A DNA stretch of 64,000 nt, taken from contig NZ_VCLA01000201.1 of the NCBI RefSeq assembly GCF_009600885.1, forward strand, positions 1 to 64,000, in the 5' to 3' direction. Positions 25,576 through 34,140 of this stretch are shown piece by piece. The notes beneath the pieces are model-generated. The model ran no database searches. It saw nothing but the letters and a program-made list of their open reading frames with translations, and was not told the origin of the DNA. The stretch is from Streptomyces jumonjinensis (GTDB lineage: Bacteria; Actinomycetota; Actinomycetes; Streptomycetales; Streptomycetaceae). The position numbers and the translations under genes are program-made. Every line of letters starts with the position of its first letter. The first letter of the stretch is position 1.

Positions 25576-26196
25576 TCACGACGAGTCGCGCTGGAGAAGT
25601 CGCTCCATGGCGGCGACGTCTTCGGCGAAGGCGTCGTGCGGCTGACGGGGGCCGCAGCCTTGGACGAGGCGGGCGTAGTCGGCTGCCGCGCGGCTGATGC
25701 GGTCGGCCAGAGCCGCGCCGCTCTCGTGGGAGCCGAAGTCGTCGGTGGCGGCGTAGACGCCTCGGGGCGACACGATGGCGTGCAGGTAGGAGAACATCGG
25801 CCGCAGAGCGTGTTCGAGAACGAGGGAGTGCCGTTCGGTGCCGCCGGACGCCCCGATGAGCACGGGCATGTCCGAGAGGGTGTCTTCCGGCAGTACGTCG
25901 AAGAACGCTTTGAACAACCCGCTGAAGGAGGCGTTGAAAGCAGGGGTGACCGCGATGACGCCGTCGGCCTCGGCAACCGTGCCGAACGCCTCCTCCAGGG
26001 GCGCCGTAGGGAAACCGCTCAGCATCGCGTCGATGATCGCGTGTCCCAGCGGGCGCAGTTCGACGAACGAGGACTCGACCGTGCTGCCGGCGAGGGTGAG
26101 TTCTGTGCGCACCGATGTCCCGAGCCGGTCGGCCAGCAGGCGCGTCGAGGACGGTTCGCGCAGTCCGGCGGTGATGATCACTATCTTGGTGGCCAT
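25576..26196 (-). CDS. NADPH-dependent FMN reductase (CE1759 type)
   Basis: A 206-residue flavodoxin-fold reductase. The N-terminal phosphate-binding stretch is VIITAGLREPSSTRLLAD. The FMN-site loop is VTPAFNASFSGLFKAFFDVL, and PVLIGASGGTERHSLVLEH completes the fold. It lies 15 bases after the luciferase-like monooxygenase on the same strand. The pair matches the two-component LLM_duo/CE1759-CE1758 arrangement, in which this enzyme supplies reduced FMN to the oxygenase. The substrate is unknown. Confidence 0.88.
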   Translation of the reverse strand: MATKIVIITAGLREPSSTRLLADRLGTSVRTELTLAGSTVESSFVELRPLGHAIIDAMLSGFPTAPLEEAFGTVAEADGVIAVTPAFNASFSGLFKAFFDVLPEDTLSDMPVLIGASGGTERHSLVLEHALRPMFSYLHAIVSPRGVYAATDDFGSHESGAALADRISRAAADYARLVQGCGPRQPHDAFAEDVAAMERLLQRDSS

Positions 26197-26211
26197 CTCA
26201 TCGCGCTCCTC

Positions 26212-27342
26212 TCAGCTCCCCGGCGTCTGCGGGGTCTGCGGCGTCTGCGGCCCGGTTCCCGCGTCGCGCGCCCGGAGCAACGACTGATGCGTGGGGGCGT
26301 CGGGGGCGTCGGGGGACCTGCCGACGGCGAACTCCTTGCGGAGCACCGGCACGACCTCTCCGCCCAGGAGATCCAGTTGTTCCAGCACCGTCTTGAGGGG
26401 CAGTCCGGCGTGGTCGACGAGGAAGAGCTGGCGCTGGTAGTCGCCCGCGTAGTCGCGGAAGCCGAGGGTTTTGTCGATCACCTGCTGGGGAGATCCGACC
26501 GTCAGGGGCGTGAGCGAGGTGAACTCTTCCAGCGACGGCCCGTGCCCGTACACGGGCCCGTTGTCGAAGTAAGGGCGGAACTCCCTGACCGCGTCCTGGC
26601 TGTTGGGGCGGATGAAGACGTGCCCGCCGAGGCCGACGACAGCGGCCTCCGGCGTACCGTGCCCGTAGTGCTCGAAGCGCTTCCGGTAGAGCTCGATCAT
26701 CGTGCGGGTGTGGGAAGCGGGCCAGAAGATGTGGTTGGCGAAGTACCCGTCCCCGTAGTAGGCCGCCAGCTCCGCGATCTCAGGGGTGCGGATGGAGCCG
26801 TGCCACACGAAGGGCGGAATGCCGTCCAGGGGGCGGGGGGCCAGGGTGAAACTCTGCAGCGGGGTACGGAGCTTGCCCTCCCAGTCGACCACCTCCTCGC
26901 GCCACAAGCGGCGCAGCAGCCCGTAGTGCTCGACGGTCAGGGGGATCGCCTGGCGGATGTCCTGGCCGAACCAGGGGTACACCGGCCCGGTGTTCCCCCT
27001 CCCCAGCATCACATCGGTCCGTCCGTCGGCCAGGTGCTGCAGCACACTGAAGTCCTCGGCTATCTTGACGGGGTCATTCGTGGTGATCAGCGTGGTCGAC
27101 GTCGACAGGATGATCCTCTCGGTCACCGCGGCGATGTAGCCGAGCAGCGTCGTCGGCGAGGACGGGACGAAAGGCGGGTTGTGGTGCTCGCCCGTGGCGA
27201 AGACGTCCAGTCCTACCTCCTCCGCCTTCCTCGCGATGGCCACGGTGGCCCGGATGCGCTCCGCCTCGGTCGGCGCACGGTCCGTGGTCGGGTCGGGGGT
27301 CACATCACCCACGGTGAAGATGCCGAACTGCATCCCGGTCAT
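26212..27342 (-). CDS. LLM-class flavin-dependent monooxygenase (CE1758 type)
   Basis: A 376-residue bacterial-luciferase-like TIM barrel. It starts MTGMQFGIFTVGDV. Conserved parts are GLDVFATGEHHNPPFVPSSP (flavin/substrate site), LSTSTTLITTNDPVKIAEDF and the glycine-rich VMLGRGNTGPVYPWFGQD. I chose the ATG at 27342 over an upstream in-frame start at 27405, whose extra residues look non-coding. It is co-transcribed with the FMN reductase and probably oxidises a small organic or sulfur compound. There is a Thr/Pro/Gln-rich C-terminal tail. Confidence 0.88.
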   Translation of the reverse strand: MTGMQFGIFTVGDVTPDPTTDRAPTEAERIRATVAIARKAEEVGLDVFATGEHHNPPFVPSSPTTLLGYIAAVTERIILSTSTTLITTNDPVKIAEDFSVLQHLADGRTDVMLGRGNTGPVYPWFGQDIRQAIPLTVEHYGLLRRLWREEVVDWEGKLRTPLQSFTLAPRPLDGIPPFVWHGSIRTPEIAELAAYYGDGYFANHIFWPASHTRTMIELYRKRFEHYGHGTPEAAVVGLGGHVFIRPNSQDAVREFRPYFDNGPVYGHGPSLEEFTSLTPLTVGSPQQVIDKTLGFRDYAGDYQRQLFLVDHAGLPLKTVLEQLDLLGGEVVPVLRKEFAVGRSPDAPDAPTHQSLLRARDAGTGPQTPQTPQTPGS

Positions 27343-27430
27343 AGCGCTGCCACTCTCCCTACCTGTGTGACGCACGCACCTGTCTGCCGTTCCCGTCCCT
27401 CCCATGAGGCGGGCGCTGTCACTCCTCTAT

Positions 27431-27520
27431 GTACGGCGTTCGGCGCACTGCACCCGGGACGTACGGCGTTCGGCGCACTGCACCCGGTACGTACGGTGTT
27501 CGGCGCACTGCACCCGGCCG
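27431..27520. repeat. Three 30-bp tandem repeats
   Basis: Units at 27431-27460, 27461-27490 and 27491-27520 each begin GTACGG(C/T)GTTCGGCGCACTG. They lie upstream of the monooxygenase operon in a gene-poor stretch. They are directly adjacent, with no spacers. Confidence 0.85.
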
Positions 27521-27574
27521 ATCTCGGGGATACGGCAACACGCACCTCACCAGCCTCACGGCACCCCTAAGTGT

Positions 27575-27660
27575 TCCCCCTGCGGGTCGGAGTCGAACCG
27601 CTATCCCGCAGATGCGAGCAAAAGGTGAGGTAATGGTCAAAGAGGGGCAACCTCTTCCGC
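27575..27660. other. AT-richer segment with two hairpins
   Basis: Two stems occur close together: TGCGGG/CCCGCA (27581-27586 and 27605-27610) and AAGAGG/CCTCTT (27640-27645 and 27651-27656). The minus strand of the first contains GGTTCGACTCC, which looks like a tRNA T-loop, but no matching acceptor or anticodon arm is present. It may be a tRNA-end attachment-site remnant or a small structured RNA. Confidence 0.3.
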
Positions 27661-28686
27661 GAACCGGCCGCGCGCGCCGCCCGGCGTGCGGGGGGGGGAG
27701 TCACATGGGCGGAGGTCCCCACTCGGAGGCCCTACCGTGATCCCCCGGCGTGACGCGTTCGGGATCGGCGAGCACCCGGCGGGCGACAGCTCTCAGCCCA
27801 GGAAACTCAGCCGGACCTGGCGGCGGCGTTGTCCTTGTTGGCGTCCGCCAGCCTCCGTTAGTACAACCTCCACCGTACTCACCAGCCAGGCCGCACCGAG
27901 CAGCAGTTCCTTACGGAACCGATGTGGTTGTTCGGCAGGTTGTGTGCAGTCGATGACCCAGTGGTGGTGACGCTGTCTCCGTTGAGGATGCCGCCGACAC
28001 TGTCGGCGTCCGAGTGGCTCGGCGCCTTCACCAGCAACACCCCGGTCCACCTGATCACCCCCACCACACACCCGGCCCGCCGACCCGGCCCCGTCGCCCG
28101 GTACAAGGACTACCTCCCCGAGCGCAACCGGGCCGCCTCCCGCATCACCCCGGTCAAGGGTGGCCGGTCGGGGCATGACCCCGGTCGGTCGCTCCCCGGC
28201 GGGACGCGCGGGCCGGAGGAGGTTCCGCGAAGCCCGTCGAAGCGGGAATGCCCGACGTGAGCCCCGCCCGAACCCGATCGTGGTGCGCGGTCCCTCCGGC
28301 CGGGTGCCGCAGGGCCGTCGCACCGCGGTCACGCCGCCGGTTCCGCCCCCACACCCACCGGCGGCATACGACGCCCCGGTGACCGGATTCCCCCGGACAC
28401 CGGGGCGTCATCCGTTCAGCCGTGCCGACGGGCATCGGACGCGTCGGACCGAACGACCGGGTCGCCGCAACTGTGAGCCCGGCAGAATCAGCGCGGTCGG
28501 GATCATTTCCGCACGCCAGCTCATCCCACACGCATGGCATGTAACGGACATCACTCTGCGGGGAACGCATACGACGTCACGGGGGAGGGGACCCCCTGAA
28601 AGACCGTCATCAACCGGATCCGCCGCCCGGGACCGGCGCACGCGCCCCGCCGACGTGGATCCGCCCGCCCCGAAGGGTTTCTTCTC
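27661..28686. other. Gene-poor stretch before lectin gene
   Basis: About 1 kb with only short open frames on both strands. One plus-strand frame (27922-28260) has semi-natural sequence (LSASEWLGAFTSNTPVHLI) but no recognisable family. It is probably a decayed gene. The last ~100 bases should hold the promoter of the secreted protein at 28687. Confidence 0.4.
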
Positions 28687-29226
28687 ATGGCCAAGGTGTC
28701 CCGCAAGGTTCTCTTACCCGCGCTGCTCTCGCTGGCGGCCTTCGCGCTGCCCTCGCCCGCCACGGCCGCCACGGTCGCCACGGCCGACGCCGCACCGTCC
28801 GGCGCGGTCGCCACCGCCGACGCCGTACCATCCGGCGCGGCCGCCCCGCTCGTCGGCAACCAGTGTCTGGCCACGAGCTACCCCTCCTTCTACGCGGCCA
28901 GCGTGAAATCGTGCAACGGGTCCTCGTCCGAACAGCGCTGGACCGTCAGCGGCGAGCTGATCCGGATGGCCGCCCACCCCGGCATGTGCCTGTCCACCAA
29001 CTACCCGTCCTTCTACGCGGTCAGTGTCGACGGGTGCAACGCCTCCTCCGCGAAGCAGCGCTGGACCTTCGACGGCGAACTGATCCGGATGGCCGCCCAC
29101 CCCGGCATGTGCCTGTCCACCGGCTACCCCTCGTTCCTCGCGGCCAGCGTGTCCGGATGCAACGCGTCCTCGTCGCAGCAGCGCTGGACCGGACTGGGCG
29201 AGCTGATCAGCCTGACCGCGTACTGA
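28687..29226 (+). CDS. Secreted three-repeat lectin-like protein with TTA codon
   Basis: A 179-residue secreted protein. The signal peptide covers about residues 1-28 (KVLLPALLSLAAFALPSPA, ending ATAA). After an Ala-rich spacer come three tandem ~41-residue repeats (about 57-98, 99-139, 140-179). Each has a CL(A/S)T-x-YPSF start, a second Cys in CN(G/A)SS, QRWT and GELI. The three-fold QRW pattern resembles ricin-B beta-trefoils, so one trefoil made of three near-identical units is likely. Codon 10 (28714-28716) is TTA, implying bldA-dependent, developmentally timed expression. The ligand is unknown. Confidence 0.85.
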   Translation: MAKVSRKVLLPALLSLAAFALPSPATAATVATADAAPSGAVATADAVPSGAAAPLVGNQCLATSYPSFYAASVKSCNGSSSEQRWTVSGELIRMAAHPGMCLSTNYPSFYAVSVDGCNASSAKQRWTFDGELIRMAAHPGMCLSTGYPSFLAASVSGCNASSSQQRWTGLGELISLTAY

Positions 29227-29334
29227 CCCTGCCCCCGCCGGCACCGGGACGGGCACCGGGCCGGCACTCCGGGGCCTTCCTGGCGCCCTCGGCCGGCGCC
29301 TGCCGGGTGCGGAGACACCGCGCACCCCATCGGG

Positions 29335-29556
29335 TTGGCACGCGGCGTCCGAAGCTCACGGGTCAATGAGCAGTGGCACGGGCAGGATTTGTCGGACGAG
29401 GACAGTCTCATCCTCCATGAGGAGGAAAGCTACTGGGCTTTCGTCATCCACTACGGGGGGAATGTGCCGGACTGGAGCCCGGGGGCGGATCGCACCGCGT
29501 GGGTTCCCAAGTCCCCGCCGTCCGCCGATTCGGGTTTCTGGACCGTACTGGCCTGA
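29335..29556 (+). CDS. Possible small orphan protein or gene fragment
   Basis: A 73-codon frame of lower GC than its surroundings. It contains acidic sequence SDEDSLILHEEESYWAFVIH and then a Trp/Pro-rich end (PDWSPGADRTAWVPKSP, SGFWTVLA). The start is unclear (TTG, no good ribosome site), so it may be the end of a truncated gene. No family is recognised. The 29557-29636 stretch contains a T6 run and nothing else recognisable. Confidence 0.3.
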   Translation: MARGVRSSRVNEQWHGQDLSDEDSLILHEEESYWAFVIHYGGNVPDWSPGADRTAWVPKSPPSADSGFWTVLA

Positions 29557-29636
29557 TACGCGGGGAGGAAGCCGTCAATTTTTTGGAGTCGGTGCATGGC
29601 GGTTTCCAGCCTCGATCGTGTACAAGGGTCCGCGGC

Positions 29637-30365
29637 TTACTGACGGGCCCTTTCTGCCCGCTCAGAGGGGGGATTTCTCCTTGTGGGCAGGCGGACGGCC
29701 CAGCTGTCGTGCCGGGTGGGCACCGGGTTCCACGGCTCTGGCAGGTCCTTTTTCCCTGGTCGGAGGGTAGGAACTGGTCCGGCCTCCGTTGTCTCGTGCT
29801 GCTCCGTCCAAAGGTCTCCGCGCTCCCCTTGCGCTCCCCTGCTCATGCCCTCCCGGCACCTGGGTGCCGGGCGCTCCGCAGCACCAGCCCTTCGAGGCGT
29901 TTGTCGTGGCCCTACAGCAGTTCCCGCCCCCCCCGGGGGCCCTGGGGCAGCCGGTGGCGCCCAGGGGTCGGGCGGGGCCAGGATCGTGCAGATGTCGCCT
30001 TCGGTGCAGGTGGCCGGGTCGGTGGCGGCGGCGCGGCGGGCGAGGGTGTGCAGGGCGTCGCGGGTCTTGGCCAGTTCGGCGAGGCGGCGTTCGATGTCGG
30101 CGAGGTGCTGGTCGATCAGTGTGGTGACGTGGTCGCAGGGGGCCTGACCGCTGTCGCGCAGGGCGAGGACGGAGCGGATCTCCGCGAGGGTGAGGCCGGC
30201 GCCCTGGGCGTCCCGGATGAAGGCGAGCCGGGCAGTGGTCCGCTCGGGGTAGTCGCGGTATCCGCCGGGCGTGCGGGGTGGGGCCGGGAGCAGGCCCGCC
30301 TGTTCGTAGAAGCGGATGGTCTTGGTGGTCAGCCCGCTGGCTGTGGCGAGGTCGCCGATGCGCAT
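29637..30365 (-). CDS. merR: MerR-family metal regulator with run-on C-terminus
   Basis: Residues 1-130 are a normal MerR protein: winged HTH (IGDLATASGLTTKTIRFYEQ, GLLPAPPRTPGGYRDYP), a dimer helix, and metal-type cysteines Cys77, Cys120 and Cys126 in an APCDH...ATCTEGDICTI pattern like that of mercury/lead/cadmium sensors. The remaining ~110 residues are Pro/Arg-rich and look like translated non-coding DNA. A C8-G5 homopolymer near 29930 may mark a frameshift that removed the original stop. It is divergent from the MerB gene and shares its promoter. Confidence 0.8.
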   Translation of the reverse strand: MRIGDLATASGLTTKTIRFYEQAGLLPAPPRTPGGYRDYPERTTARLAFIRDAQGAGLTLAEIRSVLALRDSGQAPCDHVTTLIDQHLADIERRLAELAKTRDALHTLARRAAATDPATCTEGDICTILAPPDPWAPPAAPGPPGGAGTAVGPRQTPRRAGAAERPAPRCREGMSRGAQGERGDLWTEQHETTEAGPVPTLRPGKKDLPEPWNPVPTRHDSWAVRLPTRRNPPSERAERARQ

Positions 30366-30381
30366 GTCCCCAGGCTACGCC

Positions 30382-30411
30382 TTGACCTTCCAGCGCACTG
30401 GAAGGTCTAGC
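30382..30411 (+). promoter_or_regulatory. MerR-type promoter/operator for merB
   Basis: A -35 TTGACC (30382-30387) and a -10-like TCTAGC (30406-30411) are 18 bases apart, or 19 if read as CTAGCG. The spacer holds a perfect dyad, ACCTTCCAG-CGCA-CTGGAAGGT (30385-30406). A dyad inside an over-long spacer is the signature of MerR-activated promoters. It lies 41 bases upstream of the merB start. Confidence 0.85.
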
Positions 30412-30451
30412 GTTCGGGGCGAAGGTCGGATGAGCTGGAAGGACGGGCAGG

Positions 30452-31432
30452 ATGCGGATCACGGTGCTGACGGTTCCGGGGTGCCCGAACGCCCCGCTGG
30501 CAATGGAGCGGGTCGCCGCCGCGCTGGCGGGCCGGGCGGCGCGAGTGGAGCTGGTGGAGGTGCACGACCAGGCGCAGGCTGTCGAGCGGGGTATGAACGG
30601 CTCGCCGACGATCCTGCTGGACGGGGTGGACCCGTTCGCGCCCGAGGGTGCGGTGCCGAGTGTGTCGTGCCGCCTGTTCCGGGACGCGGACGGCACGGTG
30701 TCCGGGGCGCCGAGTGTGGCCGCGCTGCGTGAGGTGCTCGGCGGCGGCTCCGAGAGCGGGTCCGATGCCGTACCGGTTGACTGCTGCACGGCGGACGATC
30801 CGCTCGACGTGGTCGGACGGGCCGGTCGGGGGCGTCGCGCGCCTGCCGTGCGGGGCTTGCGGGCGGTGCACCAGGCGGTGCTGCGGCACTTCGCCGCCAC
30901 CGGCGCCGCACCCGGGCCGGAGGTGCTGGAGCCGGTCGCCGCGCAGGCTGGGCGTACGGCCGGGGAGGTGCTGGCCGAGCTGGCCGCCGAGGACTTCCTG
31001 ACCCTGGACGAGGCCGGGCGGGTCCGTGCGGCCTACCCGTTCTCGGCCGTGCCCACCCGTCACCGGGTGCGGATCGCCGACGGGGTGGAGGTGTGGTCGA
31101 TGTGCGCGATCGACGCGCTCGGCATCCCCGCCATGCTGGACGCGGACGCGGTGATCTCCTCCACCGACCCCATGACCGGCGAGCCGGTCACCGTCACCAT
31201 CCGCGACGGGAAGACGGTGTGGGAGCCGCAGGAAGCGGTGGTGTTCGTCGGGCAGCGGCCCGGCGGCGGGCCTGCGGCCACAGCCTGCTGCGACGCGCTG
31301 AACTTCTTCACCAGCGATGCCACCGCCCGCTCCTGGACCGCCGGGCACCCGGGCATCCCGGGCCTGATTTTGGGCCAGGCGCAGGCCGGGCAGATCGCGG
31401 CGCAGACCTTCGGCCCGCTGCTCGCCCCCTGA
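30452..31432 (+). CDS. merB: Organomercurial lyase (MerB) with N-terminal thioredoxin-like domain
   Basis: A 326-residue protein. Residues 1-95 look like a thioredoxin/glutaredoxin-fold domain (LTVPGCPNAPLAMERV, SPTILLDGVDPF) with a single Cys instead of CxxC. Residues ~130-326 are MerB, which cleaves carbon-mercury bonds. The catalytic set is present: Cys218 and Asp221 in WSMCAIDALG, and the Cys279-Cys280 pair in ATACCDALNFF, equivalent to Cys96, Asp99 and Cys159 of the classical enzyme. No MerA reductase is seen in the window. The fused front domain may deliver the substrate or receive Hg(II). Confidence 0.88.
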   Translation: MRITVLTVPGCPNAPLAMERVAAALAGRAARVELVEVHDQAQAVERGMNGSPTILLDGVDPFAPEGAVPSVSCRLFRDADGTVSGAPSVAALREVLGGGSESGSDAVPVDCCTADDPLDVVGRAGRGRRAPAVRGLRAVHQAVLRHFAATGAAPGPEVLEPVAAQAGRTAGEVLAELAAEDFLTLDEAGRVRAAYPFSAVPTRHRVRIADGVEVWSMCAIDALGIPAMLDADAVISSTDPMTGEPVTVTIRDGKTVWEPQEAVVFVGQRPGGGPAATACCDALNFFTSDATARSWTAGHPGIPGLILGQAQAGQIAAQTFGPLLAP

Positions 31433-31461
31433 TCCCCTGATCCCCTGATCCCCTGATCCCC
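31430..31461. repeat. Four 8-bp tandem repeats starting at merB stop codon
   Basis: TGATCCCC is repeated four times exactly, and the first TGA is the merB stop. Slippage here would not change MerB but would alter the spacing to the next gene. Confidence 0.85.
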
Positions 31462-31506
31462 TGCGGGTCAGACCCGGGGCTCGACGCCGAGTTCGCGGGC
31501 CTGCCC

Positions 31507-32600
31507 GTGACCGCCGCCGAACTCACCACCCAGGCCGCGCCGAACGCAGCGGGCGGAGAGTCTGTCGTCCGGAAGCTCTCCACCCTCGACCGGTATCTCG
31601 CGGTGTGGATCCTGCTCGCCATGGGCGTCGGCCTCGGTCTGGGGCGGCTGATCCCCGGGCTGAACGACGCGCTGGCGAAGGTGGAGATCGGCGGTATCTC
31701 CCTGCCGATCGCGCTCGGCCTGCTGATGATGATGTACCCGGTGCTGGCGAAGGTCCGCTATGACCGGCTGGACGCGGTCACCGGCGACCGCCGGCTGATG
31801 TTCTCCTCGCTGGTGGTCAACTGGGTCGTCGGCCCGGCGGTGATGTTCGCGCTGGCGTGGATCTCCTTCCGGATCTGCCCGAGTACCGCACCGGGCTGAT
31901 CATCGTCGGCCTCGCGCGCTGTATCGCCATGGTCATCATCTGGAACGACCTCGCCTGCGGCGACCGCGAGGCCGCCGCCGTCCTCGTCGCCCTGAACTCC
32001 GTCTTCCAGATGATCGCCTTCGGGCTCCTGGGCTGGTTCTACCTCGATCTGCTACCCGGCTGGCTCGGCCTCGGCGACGGCGAACGGCTCTCCATCTCCA
32101 TGTGGGAGATCGCCCTGAACGTGGTGATCTTCCTCGGTGTCCCCCTGGCCACCGGGTTCCTGACCCGCCGGTTCGGCGAGCGGAAGATGGGCCGCGAGGT
32201 GTACGAGTCGCGGTTCCTTCCGAGGATCGGGCCGTGGGCGCTGTACGGGCTGCTGTTCACGATCGTGATCCTCTTCGCGCTCCAGGGGAAGACGATCACC
32301 TCCCAGCCGTGGGACGTCGTCCGGATCGCGCTGCCGCTGCTGGTGTACTTCGCGGTGATGTTCTTCGGCGCCTTCGCCCTCGGCAAGGCGCTGGGGATGG
32401 CGTACGACCGCACCACCACGCTCGCGTTCACCGCGGCGGGCAACAACGTCGAGCCGGCCATCGCGGTCGCCATCGCCACCTTCGGCGTCACCTCCGGCCA
32501 GGCCCTCTCCGGTGTCGTCGGCCCCCTCATCGAGGTCCCGGTCCTGATCGGCCTGGTCTACGTCGCGCTGGCCTGGCGGCGGAAGTTCACCCGGGCCTGA
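31507..32600 (+). pseudogene. acr3: ACR3-family arsenite exporter, frameshifted
   Basis: Two overlapping frames together make one ACR3 protein (about 365 residues, ten membrane helices). The first (31507-31899) covers helices 1-4 (LGLLMMMYPVLAKVRYDRL, then SLVVNWVVGPAVMFALAW). The second (from 31857) continues with LPDLPEYRTGLIIVGLARCI, which contains the conserved ACR3 cysteine, and MVIIWNDLACGD, through to the C-terminus. The switch is at about 31861-31866, where one T seems missing (ATCTCCTTCC for ATCTTCCTTCC). It is either a real inactivating deletion or a sequence error. The intact protein would export As(III). Confidence 0.85.
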
Positions 32601-32614
32601 GTCCGACATGCCCG

Positions 32615-32941
32615 GCCCCGGCCAGCTGCTCAAAGGCTTCGCGCTCGGGCAGCTCGGGGAGGTCGCCCTCGTGGCTGTTGGGGGTTGGGGTTGCGGATGC
32701 CGGCGTAGCAGCCTTCGGCGAACGCCATGGCCTCGCGGTGGACGCTGCGGAAGGTGTCACCTCCGCCGTCGGGCATCAGCCGGAGCCTCACCTCGCCCTG
32801 CTTGGCCGCCAGCGAGAAGGCGTTCTTGCTGCGCTCGTCGCTGATCCCGGTACGCCAGCTGGGTACGACCCAGGCGAGGATCTGCTCCACCACGTATGCC
32901 TGCTCAACGATCTCCGACTCTGCGGCCCGATTGGAGAGCAA
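32615..32941 (-). pseudogene. Remnant of a TIGR02391 (Ymh-type) protein
   Basis: The minus strand carries the end of a TIGR02391-type protein: GISDERSKNAFSLAAKQGEV, then EAMAFAEGCYAGIRNPN. In another frame just past an apparent duplication of AACCCC the natural C-terminus follows (NSHEGDLPELPEREAFEQLA). No start or N-terminal domain is visible. It is therefore an N-terminally truncated and frameshifted relic. Members of this family occur around phage-defence and mobile regions. The rest of 32601-33065 shows no other gene. Confidence 0.65.
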
Positions 32942-33065
32942 AGCGCCCAGGCGACATCGACGCTCATCGCTCCATCGTTCCGGCCACCACCGACAGCCCC
33001 GATGCCGGAGGGCGTCAGGCAGCGTCTCGTACCCACTCCGAACGGTCGCTGTTCGAGCTTCGGGG

Positions 33066-33443
33066 TCAGGCTGCGGCCGAGGCGCTGGCCAGGATCCTGC
33101 CCATGGCGGCGAGGACGGACGGCTCGACGCGGTAGTAGACCCAGGTGCCGCGCCGCTCGGAGGTCAGCAGCCCGGCTTCCTTGAGCTTCTTCAAGTGGTG
33201 GGAGACGGTGGGCTGGGAGACGCCGACGTCGGAGATGTCGCACACGCACGCCTCCCCGCCCTCATGGGAGGCCACGGCCGAGAAGAGCCGGAGCCGGACC
33301 GGGTCACCGAGCGCCTTGAACATCCGGGCGGCGACCTCGGCCTCGCCGGCGGTCATGGGGCGCTCGGTCAGCGGCGGGCAGCACGGCGCGACACCGCTCT
33401 GCTCGGCGGTCTCGATCAGCGGCAGCGCCTTCACGTTCGACAT
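33066..33443 (-). CDS. arsR: ArsR-family arsenic-responsive repressor
   Basis: A 125-residue winged-helix repressor. I chose the ATG at 33443 (MSNVKALPL), which overlaps a strong dyad. The core has MFKALGDPVRLRLFSAV, then the metal-site ACVCDISDVGVSQPTVSHHL (Cys pair in the ACVCD position as in ArsR) and GTWVYYRVEP. An additional CC near residue 21 could take part in As(III) binding. It likely represses the flavoprotein and exporter genes around it from boxes at 33436-33467 and 34141-34170. Confidence 0.9.
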   Translation of the reverse strand: MSNVKALPLIETAEQSGVAPCCPPLTERPMTAGEAEVAARMFKALGDPVRLRLFSAVASHEGGEACVCDISDVGVSQPTVSHHLKKLKEAGLLTSERRGTWVYYRVEPSVLAAMGRILASASAAA

Positions 33444-33467
33444 ACGCCTATGTTGACACATGTCGAA
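33436..33467. promoter_or_regulatory. ArsR box overlapping arsR start
   Basis: Perfect 8-bp arms TTCGACAT and ATGTCGAA flank a core containing CTATGTTGAC (33448-33457). The same 10-base core recurs at 34152-34161 before the flavoprotein gene, so both are probably bound by ArsR. Confidence 0.65.
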
Positions 33468-33508
33468 TCAAGGGGCGAGGGTCACGTCGACACCGGGGTC
33501 CGCCCAGG

Positions 33509-34126
33509 TCAGCGCCGCCCGAGCAGGGCGGCCAGGCGGCGGGCGGTCCGGGCGGCGTCGCGGCCGGCGCCGCGCAGGGAGTTCGAGGTGAGGCTGCGCT
33601 GCCACTCCAGCCCGGTGAACGCGAGGCCGGGGTGGGCGAGGGCGCGGCCTATGCGGTGGCGCGGCAGCCCGGCCCGGTCGAGGGCGCCGTCGAGGCGGGC
33701 GAGGTAGGGCAGGTCGGGGCGGTGGGGACGGCCGAAGGAGCCGGAGGCGGCGACGACGGCCCGCGCCGTCAGCCGCTCTCCGCCCTCCGTCTCCATCTCG
33801 AAGCCGTCACCGGTCCGGCGTACGGCGCGGACCCGGCATCCGGTGCGCAGGTCCGCGTCCAGGCGTGCGGCGTAGGCGGTGAGGTAGGCGACGACCTCGT
33901 CGCGGTGCGGATAGCGGTCCGGGTCTCCGGGGAAGGGCAGGCCGGGCAGGGCGCTGTAGCGGGCAGGTGAGAAGAGGGTGAGGCCGTCGTAGTAGCGCGG
34001 CCATGATCCCGCCGGCCGGTCGGACGCCTCCAGCACCACCGGCTCCAGTCCCTGCCGGACCAGGGCGCGGGCGGATGCCAGCCCGGCCTGCCCGCCCCCG
34101 ATCACCACCACGTCGACGCGCTCCAC
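33509..34126 (-). pseudogene. ArsO-like flavin monooxygenase with internal deletion
   Basis: Residues 1-135 are a normal FAD-binding domain (VVVIGGGQAGLASARAL, DGLTLFSPARYSALPG, VVAASGSFGRPHRP). After ~140 the sequence jumps straight to the conserved C-terminal end (GLAFTGLEWQRSLTSNSLRG). The family is normally ~350 residues; about 140 residues including the NADPH-binding GxGxxG are missing, but the frame is preserved. The product is 205 residues and is almost certainly inactive as a monooxygenase. It lies between the two ArsR boxes, which suggests that it was once an arsR-controlled gene. Confidence 0.8.
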
Positions 34127-34140
34127 AACCAGCCCTCAAT

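Noticed and set aside
27560-27640. Possible tRNA on the minus strand because of GGTTCGACTCC
   Set aside because: No acceptor stem partner, D arm or anticodon arm can be drawn in the 70 bases upstream. At most it is a tRNA-end fragment.
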